This document shows, piece after piece, positions 10,404 through 21,059 of a stretch of 64,000 bases of DNA. Under the pieces are notes generated by a model. It was not told the origin of the DNA and made no database searches. It worked only from the letters and a program-made list of their open reading frames with translations. The stretch lies in contig JAIWZP010000032.1 of assembly GCA_025201375.1 (NCBI GenBank), forward strand, positions 124,001 to 188,000, in the 5' to 3' direction. A program made the position numbers and the translations under genes. Each line of letters starts with the position of its first letter. Position 1 is the first letter of the stretch. Origin of the DNA: Gongronella butleri (lineage: Eukaryota > Mucoromycota > Mucoromycetes > Mucorales > Cunninghamellaceae).

Positions 10404-11440
10404 GCAGAGCTTTTCTTGTTTTTTTTTTTTTTTTTTTTTTCATAAATCGCACCTTTTCTCCACCTTGTGAACGTCACCAATTGCAAAAATTGCATTTTTT
10501 GTGTTTTCAGGCGTATAGGTTTGAACTTGAAATTCTCAAAACGCATTGGACTCGCTTGACGTATAAAAGTTTTGGATTTTGCACACGAATAAAGCTCTTG
10601 ATCCGTCTATGTTTCTATCTCAGTGGATGGAATCTGACGCGCACTATCATTTCAATGCGTGAGGCATCATCTGCAGGCTACACTGATCATAAAAACGTAC
10701 ACATTCACCTTTTTACTTCAATTAAATCATCGTTTTTTTTTTTCTTTTTGAAAATACACCGTTCCGTGAGTGTATTGGCCTGGGTCGGTCTTTCAGAAGC
10801 TCCTCAAGATGAGCATTGTATAATATCAGGTGATGTTCTTTGGCTCTTGTCGTCGTCAAAAAAAATCACGCACGGCCCGTTGGACCGAGACTGGTTGTGA
10901 TCATGGCTGCATTGTGCTGGCTCACGCTGCATGACAGGCGTGTGTAGCCGATACGTGACATGCGCAACAATAAAAGAAAATAAAAGCACGGCCACGACCC
11001 CGCATTTTAAGGATTGGGAGTGATGTGAGATGTCCAATGACCCGCCCAGGGCAGATCGAAGGTTTTGCCATGTGACGCATGCCCGACCAGAGGCACATGA
11101 TGTTGCCCAGTGTTCCAGGGACAAACAAACGTCATGGACATGTCGAGTACGGATTGTTGCCCATGTATGTTGTTTACAGCCATTTTACTAAAAGGGCGCG
11201 CGCTTTTGTTTTCTTTTGGCTAATTGAGGGAAGCCATCCATGCAAGGCAGGCAGCAAGGTTGCGTGCACGACCCATGCGCGAGAAAAAAAAAAAAAAAAA
11301 AGGGGTGATGCGCTGAGCTGCAAATTGCGGATTGTTGTTGGGTGACCCCTTTTTTCGCCCTTTCTATTCTAAATTGACCAGCCGCGCCCCCCTGCTTGCT
11401 TTTTTTCTTTCCCCTTCTTTTCACTTTTAGCACCCCCACA
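10404..11440. other. Spacer upstream of the CBS-PB1 gene
   Basis: No gene supported. The last part is C/T-rich and ends TTTTAG (AG at 11429-11430) ten bases before the ATG at 11441, which looks like a 5'UTR intron acceptor. Confidence 0.5.
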
Positions 11441-12722
11441 ATGTCGTTGGTGTCCGCTCAAAGCAAAAAGTCGGCACGCCAGTCCACTGTGAATGACGAC
11501 ACGCTGTCGGTCTCGAGCCGTCAACGTCAGTCCAAGAAGGATGAGGTAAAAAAGACGATAAACTTGGCCATTTTTAAAGCGTGAACAAGAACTGATACTA
11601 ATAGAGCTTTTTATTTTCTTTCACTTTTGTTGCGCAGGCTATTCGCAAAAAGATAGAAAATGAGCTCAACAAGAAGCGCACGCCGCAGCCGCGACAGAGG
11701 CGTCCCGGGAGTGTGATGCACCGCAAGGTGGCGGGCACGGTGTCTGCCCTGCGGCCTGCGCAGGCATTGACGATCCGAGACAACGTGCTTGTGATTGAGG
11801 CCGCGCAGCTGATGGCGGCCAAGCGTAGCGACTGCGTGCTTGTTGTCGACGAGGACGACCATCTCAGCGGCATCTTCACGGCCAAGGATCTTGCGTATCG
11901 CGTCGTTGCCAATGACCAGATCGACCTGCGCACCGTCACGGTTGCCGACATCATGACCCCAAAGCCCTTGTGCGTGACCTCCGACACGTCAGCACAGGAT
12001 GCATTGAATCTTATGGTGTCCCGTGGTTTCCGCCATTTGGTATGCAAATCATCCAAGAAAAAAAATAGAAAAAAAGAAGAAATTGTCACCTCATCTTTTT
12101 TTTTTTGTTTATGCGTGGTTAGCCCGTGTGCAACGAAGAGGGTGATATTTATGGCCTGCTGGACATCACAAAGTGTCTTTACGAGGCATTGAACAAGATG
12201 GAGCGCGCATACGGGTCGTCACGCAAGTTGTACGACGCATTGGAGGGCGTGCAGCATGAGTGGGTCAACAGCCCCGTCCAATTCGTCAATTATCTCGAGA
12301 CCTTGCGCGAGAAAATGTCGTGCCCAGACCTTCATTCGGTCATGCAATCGCAACAAGACCCGGCCGTCCAAGTTTCCGTCAAAACTCAGGTGCGCGACGT
12401 TGCAAAGCTCATGAAGGAGTATCACACGACCGCCGTCCTTGTCATGGACCATGGCGGCCTCGCGGGCATCTTTACAGTAAGAAAAAAAGAAAAAGAAACA
12501 CGCGCCGCGGACTCCGCTCAATTGCTTTATTTTTATTGCTAGTCCAAGGACATTGTGCTCCGTGTGATTGCGGCTGGCTTGACACCCGACAATTGCTCGG
12601 TGGTTCGCGTCATGACGCCACATCCTCATTCATGCCTGCCATCTACCACTATTTTAGAAGCACTCAAGATCATGCATGGTAATTCTAGTGCATGAAATTC
12701 ATTTGGGCATGCCGAATTGACG

Positions 12723-12763
<41 letters not shown>

Positions 12764-13865
12764 AAACAAAGATGGGCATTTCCTCAATTTGCCTGTGACC
12801 GACGAGGACAAGAACATTTTGGGTCTTGTTGATGTGTTACGACTGACGTATGCGACATTGGAGCAGATCAACAGCATTGAGGGCAATGGTGGCAACAAGT
12901 TTTGGAACAGCATCGCTGGGATGGATGCGACCGACACGGATTCTGCCATTTCGGATTCGCTGTCGCAAGCGGCCAATTCGCCCATGTTCCGGTCCGCAAC
13001 GCCGTCGCAATCTCTGTCTCAGCAGCAACAACAGCAACAGCAACAAGCACTGCGCCCGGCGAGCAGCGCGGGTGGGCGACACAGCCCGTACGTTGGCGCG
13101 TCGGCGTCGTCTGACCGCCTGATGGACGACTTGCAGGTGACGCAAAAGCACCAGCACGACCGGGACTCGGTGGTGTCGTCGGTGTTGTCGCATCACGTAG
13201 TGGATGACGGGTCGTTCTCGTTCAAATTCACGTACGGGAGCAAAACGTATCGTTTCCGCACGGAAACAATGACTTTTTACGAAATTCGCGACACGGTGCG
13301 GCAAAAGATCCTTGCTGAGCATCTCTCGCTGTCTGTTTCGTACGTTGCCGTGCGGCGCAGCAAGGCTGCCGATGCGGCGGATGACCAGACGCTTCTGGAG
13401 GCTGAGAATGACGACGATGACGACGACTCTTGGCTCAACATTTCGTATTTGGATGACGAGGACGACCAGGTGCTGATGACGACAGACGCCGACGTGATTG
13501 AGGCGGTACAACTGACAAAGAAGATGGGCCGTGACCGTGTGCGGCTGATTGTGCACGACACGCTGCTGGCCGAGCAGCAGCAGCATCAACAGATGATCGC
13601 TACGCAGCAGATGCCCACACCGCCGCTGTCGCACCCGACTGCAGCGCACGTCGTGTCGGACGACGACGACATTGAAGCCAAAAATGACGCCCTTGCACCC
13701 ACGACCAACGACACAAAGCGAAAAAAGAAGCGCGATCTTGAAAAGGAATACAATCTGCCCATCTCGCAAGACCTGCTTCTGCCCGCAGCCATCACGTTCC
13801 TTGGTGTCACCATCCTTGGCGTCTTTGCCATCTCGCGCCTTACCAGTAATTCATCTCGCTATTAA
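11441..13865 (+). CDS. CBS-domain and PB1-domain protein with C-terminal membrane anchor (Mug70-like)
   Basis: Five exons: 11441-11545, 11638-12039, 12123-12476, 12543-12678, 12772-13865 (696 aa). After a basic, Ser-rich N-terminus come two tandem CBS pairs, with repeats such as DCVLVVDEDDHLSGIFTAKD, HLPVCNEEGDIYGLLD, TAVLVMDHGGLAGIFTSKD and LPVTDEDKNILGLVDVL. These form Bateman modules that usually sense adenine nucleotides. A PB1-like segment follows (FKFTYGSKTYRFR ... MTTDADVIEAVQLTKKMG), then a single C-terminal transmembrane helix (PAAITFLGVTILGVFAI). The same order is seen in fungal CBS-PB1 proteins such as S. pombe Mug70; the ligand is unknown. Intron 1 has a branch site close to TACTAAT (tactaat near 11597). 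Intron 4 contains a 35-T run (12724-12758) and ends in an A-rich ACAAAG acceptor instead of a pyrimidine tract. Confidence 0.9.
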
Positions 13866-15649
13866 TTCCGCCGTTTTGAAAGCAATTCTTCATTTGTACC
13901 TTTTAATTAAATCGCTTATGCCCTACCTATGCCCTTATGACATTACATGACTTTTATCACGCTGGAGACCGTCACATATAGCATCTAAATTCCGGTGCTC
14001 TCGTGTCATTTATATGGCTGTTTGCAGCTAAAAATTCATTGTTTCCCGCTAAAACGGATTTTTAACGTCAAAATGGTTTGTTTTACGAGTTTCTCTTGGG
14101 GGCACTTTGTTTTATTGATCTCGACTGTTGATGGTTTACTGTAATCACGTTCTCTCAGCTTCATGCTAGCGCGTTCGTAACGTTCATCATGAAAACAAGT
14201 TCAAACGCATCTTGGGCTGCCAATCAGCTGAGAGCACAATATAGTCGCGTCCCAGATGACACAAGTGCGTTTAATGACTTGTCACTCTCATTTTCTATTT
14301 GAGATTTGACGAGCTTTGATTAGCTCTGCTTATTCAAAAAAGCACAGAATGGCCAATTTAACTTTTTTTGTGAATTCTCGATTATGAACTTGTCCCATAA
14401 GACCTTCCGTTTTGCCTGTCATGATCAGCTGTACAAGGTGAACAGCGTGACCGATTTCACCTGAAATCGAGTCGCTGTAACTCAAGTAATCGTGAATCGT
14501 TGAATTTTTTTGCTGTTTCAATGTCATTTCTCAAACGTGCGTGTGCTGAGAGACCTCAAAAGTGGTTCAGATATTCCAGGCTTCGTCGGTCGCGCCCTGC
14601 GCAGCAGTTAAAACGGCGATCAACTGCTCAATTCTCGAGAACGTCGATATTGAAGCTGTTTTGTGATATTTTGATCCTTTGTCGAAAAAAAATATTGCTT
14701 ATGGGGTCATTTCTATCCTGCTACCAGCAATTCCACGCCTTGTCGTCAGAATGAGCCCACTCTTGCAGCGCTGCGACCACTAAATGGCGCGCAATGACCA
14801 TGTTCGAAAATCGCCATTTTTCCAAGGGGTACAGTCATGAATTTTGAAACGGTGAAATTTGAGTCCTCGGATCGCCACACCATTCAATTACATGGTAAAC
14901 ACATTGCATTTACCGACGAAAATTAAATAAAAACCAGGGATCCATTGGCTGGTTTCAGCGCAACACTCATTTTAGGTATTATTTTCACTTCAAGGACATC
15001 TCAACGAAAAATGCTTGTTTTTCCGATAAAATTACACCATCCCAAAGACCATGGCTCGTTGCATACGTAGGTATTGGTGATCAACGAAAAAAGGTTATTT
15101 TTGTACTTTTGACGCGGTTTTAAAATCATAGGCATTTTGCTACGCGTGAAACCCCGCGTCAAGCGTCGGGTGTCACGCGCCTGTTCCAATCAAATAAATG
15201 CACCCAGCGTGCCTCTTGCTGTTGGACGCGTCGGCGTGGCTTTATCAACGCGTTTTTGAGGTGAAAATTGTCTTTGAAATTTTATCTAAAATGGCGCATT
15301 GCTCGCCACTGACCAGATGGACCGCGCTCTTTTTTCGGCTTTTTGTTCGTTTCGCAATGCGGCACTCTTGGTGTGCAAGTTTGAAGGGATTCTAGCGACC
15401 TATTTTTTCCGTTTTGGTTTGGACGCTCGTCTCGGCACTTTCAAGCACGTTGTTGGTGCAAGCCGGTTTATGCAGGAAACGCGTACTACGAGCGTCGGGC
15501 GAGCACGTTGGACAATGGCGGGCACACAGTGACAAGAATCGGAGCTTGAAATCGGACGATGATCCAAATGGGGACCTTTTTGTCGAATTTGCGGCGGACA
15601 GCGACTCTTTCTCCATTTTCACTTTCAAACACACGCACACACACACGCC
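13866..15649. other. 1.8 kb AT-rich spacer
   Basis: No gene supported. Open frames are short and lack family resemblance. Base composition is visibly more AT-rich than the flanking exons. The last 25 bases before the TRAPPC2L start are an ACAC repeat. Confidence 0.55.
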
Positions 15650-16432
15650 ATGAGCACGGTCATCAACTGCATAGCTATCATTGGCAAGCAGGTATAGCGC
15701 GTAGACTAGTGGTTTTGCGCGCAAAACTGACTCCCCGCCTCTTGTTTTCTTGTTTGCACCAGAACAACCCGCTGTTCATCAAGAACTTTAGCAACACACA
15801 CCCGGACCTAAAGTATCATTATATCGCACACACGTCCATTGACGTCATTGAAGAGCGAGGTGAGAACGAAACGAAAAAAAAAAAAAAACAATGAAAACAA
15901 TGAAAATCACGAGAAAAGCCATGGACTCACGCTGCATCCATGATCTTTTAGTAGCCAGCGGGGTCAGGAACCTCGATCAATACTTGGGGCTCCTCTATGC
16001 GATGGAAGATCTCGCGGTGTAAGCAATTCTTAAGAAGAAAAAAAAAAAAAACAAGGAAATGGCCTCTTTTGCGCGACTGACACGTGTCATGGCATAGGTA
16101 CGGTTATCAGACGAACACCAAGGTGAAATTCGTGGTGATTGTGTCGGTGACGGACGGCGTGATTCGTGACACGGACATGAAGATGGTAAAGTTTGGCATC
16201 GTTTTGGCATTTTGACGCGATTGGCGCTCACAAAGACGCGTGTTGGTGTTTGTTGCCGCGACCGATTGACGCGTCCCTTGTTTTATAGATTTTCCAGCAG
16301 ATCCACCAGGCGTACGCGACGCACGTGTGCAATCCGTTTTTCAATGCGGATTCCCAGACCATGACGCTGTCGAGTGCCGGCTTTTTGCGCTCGATTGAAT
16401 CCATTGGCACCACGATTCCCATCATCAATTGA
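15650..16432 (+). CDS. TRAPPC2L: TRAPP complex subunit TRAPPC2L / Tca17
   Basis: Five exons: 15650-15691, 15763-15859, 15952-16018, 16098-16185, 16289-16432 (145 aa, near the family's usual 140). The sequence begins STVINCIAIIGKQNNPLFIK, continues with LDQYLGLLYAMEDLAVYGY and TKVKFVVIVS, and ends IFQQIHQAYATHVCNPFF; this is the longin-like sedlin fold of TRAPP small subunits. TRAPP complexes act as exchange factors and tethers for Rab1/Rab11-type GTPases at the Golgi. TRAPPC2L/Tca17 helps assemble the larger TRAPP forms. Intron 1 contains a perfect 16-bp palindrome (15712-15727). The gene converges on MPC1, with only 82 bp between the two stop codons, so the 3' UTRs may overlap. Confidence 0.92.
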
Positions 16433-16514
16433 CCCCATATTATTAAAATCCCCTTGTACGTATTTTTGACCTTTTTTTTTATTGCTCTTTCTAATGCATG
16501 GGGGCATTTCGCGT

Positions 16515-17278
16515 CTAATTCTGGGCAACGGCCTCGACGACCTTGGGCTCTTCGATGACGGCCGCGTCGGCAGCGGCCTTTTGCTCGGCCGCCTCCTTGC
16601 CACCAAACCTAATTAGTGCGAGGAAGAAGAAATAAGAGTGAGCGAGCACGTTTTTACAAAAAAAAAAAAAAGTGCAATTTACTTGTTGTATTGCAGCCAG
16701 CGGTAGCCTTGGGTCAATTGGGCGCCCTCGTTGACAAAGTGGCAGGCAAACAAGAGGTAGTTACGGGGCTGGACAGCGAGCGCAAAGCGCATGAACAGGG
16801 CAGAGTACAAAGTGAGAGCTAAAAAGAAAAAAATGAAAAGTATGAAAAAAAAAAAGTTCGTCGTGAGCCATTGATGCCCCTCCGGCTGCACTTTTCTCCC
16901 ACTCCCCCCCCCCAACAAAAACCTCTTTATTTTTCTTCGCCAGATTCACTTACCAGCCGTCATGTTGCCGGAGATGAGCGAAGCGTCCTTTTGGGTATCA
17001 CCAATGGCCGCAATAGGGATACCCCAGTTGGCAACGGGGCCCCAGAAGTGCTACAATGAAAAAAAAGAGCGTGTCAGCCATCAGGGTGTGGCAAGGGCAC
17101 GATGTCAAGAGAATTTCTGCTTACGGTGCTAAAAAATAAAATAAAATGAGTTTGGTGCCCCTTTTTTTGCGCAAGACCGAGCATTGTTTTGTTCTTACCT
17201 CATGAAATAGTTTCGGAATTCCGGCGAGGAAATCTTCTGGGAGATACGGCTAGCGATAGAACCGGACGCTTGCGACAT
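16515..17278 (-). CDS. MPC1: Mitochondrial pyruvate carrier subunit 1
   Basis: Minus strand, five exons: 17278-17199, 17128-17125, 17050-16954, 16818-16683, 16608-16515 (136 aa). MPC1 pairs with MPC2 in the inner mitochondrial membrane to import pyruvate. Diagnostic motifs are [40 protein letters not shown] and [18 protein letters not shown], covering the carrier's membrane helices. Exon 2 is only 4 nt (CACC), flanked by TTTTTTAG and GTAAGC. Without it exon 1 joins exon 3 out of frame; with it the highly conserved S-T-H-F-W-G-P appears exactly. The C-terminal tail (Glu/Ala/Val-rich) is not conserved. PEX11 lies upstream on the same strand and TRAPPC2L converges downstream. Confidence 0.93.
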
Positions 17279-17937
17279 GTTTCAAGTGAATGGGGAAGAA
17301 GGAAAGAAAAAAAAATTAAGGAGAACGAAGCTGAATGTGTGGAGATGGCAGGTCGAACAGCGTTCGATGGCGGCGATTCAATGCGTCCTCCGGGTGAATT
17401 TTGTCGCCCGGGCCAACCCAAACATCTTAAATTTGACAAGTTGGTCTTTTGATTGGGCCTTTTTTTGTCCCTGTCAGTCCAAGGCGGGCATCAATTTACG
17501 CCGTGATCAAGATGGCCCTGGCAAAGGCACAGAGGTGCTTTTAAGACCTCGGACAGATATAAAAAGGCGCAAGAAAAGAGGATTTTCCATTTCTTTTGTA
17601 CAATTTCTTTTTTGGTTTTGGACAGCATGGCGACGCGGACGAAAGCGCGTCCAGTCCCCTTTGGAAATAGATACAGCTTTGTCTTCAAGACCCATTGGTA
17701 GGCATTGGACGTGCAAAACAAAAGTCATAAATGAGGAAACGTGTTTTTTTTTTATTAGACGAGCATTTTTATCGTTTGGCGAGGGCATGCGTGACATACA
17801 AAAGAGGGAGCGAGTGCTGGAGGGGAATCAGAGGAGCTGTAAAAGTTCAATTCTATCATACAAAAATGGAGGGAGCGAGGGAAGGGAAGAAGCGAGCGCA
17901 AATACGCATGGAAACGCAGCGGCATCAAGCCGGCATC
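17279..17937. other. MPC1 upstream region / PEX11 3' region
   Basis: 659 bp on the minus strand between the PEX11 stop and the MPC1 start, so it must hold the MPC1 promoter and PEX11 terminator. A TATA-like TATATAT-type motif is not obvious. No gene supported. Confidence 0.5.
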
Positions 17938-18938
17938 TTAGGCGCTGACCTTGCCCCACTGCGTGCGGATGGCCATGGCCGAGGTGATCATACTAAATTG
18001 CAAATAAAAAAGGGTGGTGAGCGGATCGGTATACCAGATTTGGCGGAGCCCGGTGCTCTGGGAGCTATATTTTTTTCTTTTTCTTTTTCTTTTGTGGCCT
18101 CTATTACCCAGCAATGCCCACAATGCCCTCGTCAAAGCCAATCAAGTTGAGACCGGCGGTGGGGATAACAATGTCGCAAGCGTCTTGGATGAATTGGTAG
18201 CGCGCAGCGACAAAGTCCCTATTGATAAAAGAAAAAAATTGTAAGCGATCACGCATGCAAACACGTGATTTCTCGATTTCTTCCGGCCCTCGCGACTTAC
18301 TTTTGCAGCTTCTTCGCATCGGCAGGGTCGGCCTTTTCACCGGCCTTGACCAATTGCTCGCGCTTGGCCTTGATGCCATTGAACTTGTACAGACCAGCGA
18401 CAAGCGACGACGCGAGGGCGACCCACCAGCACTTCATGCCGAAGCGCGTGATGTTCTTGAGGTTGGCATCGGCGCGGAAGTGGATGATGTTCATCTATAA
18501 TCGGATCACATGGGTGGCCAACAAAAAAAATATTGAGCACCTTTTTCCGCGCGCCCCCCCCCTTTTTTTCCCCCCTGTTTTCTCTTGATCTGTCCAATTG
18601 TTGGATTAAAATCTTACCAAGTTGACAGCCTCAGTGGTATAGTAGAGGAACATGCCGACCTGCTTGATGACGGTGGTGGCGCGGAGAACAGGATCCTGGA
18701 TGGACAAGCCCTTGACGGCATTGGTGGCGAATTCGATGTTCTTGGCGAGACGGAAGAACTTGCGCGCATTGCCCAAGTGACCCTTGAGCTCGGCCCACTT
18801 TTTGATCACGTCCTTGGGGGCGCCCTGGCGAGTCAAGTAAAAGACAAAGAAGCGCGAAAAGTATTGCACAAGACGGCACAACTTTTCGCGGCCGGTCGTG
18901 GTGGCAAGGAACTTGTTGATGGTGGCGACGGTCGACAT
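17938..18938 (-). CDS. PEX11: Peroxisomal membrane protein PEX11
   Basis: Minus strand, four exons: 18938-18618, 18494-18301, 18218-18108, 17992-17938 (226 aa, close to the fungal PEX11 length of about 235). PEX11 remodels and elongates the peroxisomal membrane and drives peroxisome division. Family features are the N-terminal amphipathic region (GREKLCRLVQYFSRF), the central ARKFFRLAKNIEF and VLRATTVIKQVGMFLYYTTE segments, and a C-terminal membrane helix (IVIPTAGLNLIGFDEGIVGI) followed by a short luminal or cytosolic tail. I took the ATG at 18938 because the four codons upstream are AAA-rich leader. All splice junctions keep frame. It lies upstream of MPC1 on the same strand. Both are organelle genes, but I see no evidence of co-regulation. 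Confidence 0.93.
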
Positions 18939-19626
18939 TTTTTTTTTCAAGACGAGGAAGAGGAAGAAGAAGTTGAGGAAGAAAAAGAAAGAGAAAAAGA
19001 GAGAAAAAAAGAGCCTGTCAGCAAGTCGGATGAGCCGTCATGCCTTTTACTTTATAGTTCCGCAGGGATTCAAACCCAATTGATCCTTTTACTGAGTTGG
19101 ACCAATCCGCACATGATTTCTCGTTTTCCCATTAGTCATTGGCACTGCTTGGAAACGGGGTAAATGGACGGGTCGGGCTGTCCAGCTGGGGAATGGGGTA
19201 AAAATCACTAAAACCCGCCCCTTTTTGGCTTCTTTTTTCTTTTTTTCTTCGTGATGCGCCACACGTATAGTGTCGCTACCAAAAGGCACAAAAGGGGAGG
19301 AACAAAAGAGGGCATTTTTTTGTCGATCCCGCTCATTTTTCCACTTTTTTTTCATTGATGCCGCTCTGTTTTGTTTGGATCAGGGGTCACAATGGCAGGA
19401 AAAATGGAGGGGGGTCAATTGGCGTGACACAAAAAGGTCTCGGTGTGTGTGCACGCGACATTTTCAAGAGACAAAGGGCTTGGTCATATTTGCATTTTTA
19501 ACAAAAAAAGGATTAACAATAGGGATTTAGGGTAACAGATGCGGGGGTTGTCCAATAAAATAAAGAGGCTACAAATAAAAAAGAGGCAAATATCTATTCG
19601 ATTTTTTTGGGCGCGCCAAGGTGCCA
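18939..19626. other. PEX11 upstream region / Rab2 3' region
   Basis: 688 bp without a supported gene. It starts with a purine-rich (GA/GAAAAA) leader of PEX11 on the plus-strand reading. A tRNA B-box-like string at 19065-19077 was examined and rejected. Confidence 0.5.
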
Positions 19627-20737
<1,111 letters not shown>

Positions 20738-21059
20738 TAGGAAAAAGTAAAGAAAGGGAAGCAAAAACGAGAAAAGAACGAGGAAGAGGAGGAGAGAATG
20801 GCCCTTTTTTGGGCGTCGGGGTGGGGGGAGCCAAGAGGGTGCTTTTTGGCTTTTTAAATCTCCGCCTTTTTCTTGTTCACTTTTTCGTGTTTCTCTTTTT
20901 TTGTTCCTTTTGCTGCTCCCTAAATAACTTTTTTGGCTTCTCCTTTGACACTTTTTTTTTTCCCCAGTCTCCGTGTCTTTTTTTTTTTATTCCACGCCCG
21001 CGCCCCACGCCACCGCTACTTTTATATCTCCCGCCTCAGCCGCAACCCCCCCCTTGTTT
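20738..21059. promoter_or_regulatory. Bidirectional promoter region between Rab2 and SMG1
   Basis: 322 bp separate the two start codons, which face away from each other. The region is T/C-rich on the SMG1 side, with a TTTATATC element near 21020 that could serve as a TATA-like site. The two genes may therefore share control elements. Confidence 0.5.

Noticed and set aside
19065..19077. tRNA-like B box (GGGTTTGAATCCC on the minus strand)
   Set aside because: No acceptor stem pairs with the flanks, and no A box or anticodon arm is found at the right distance.
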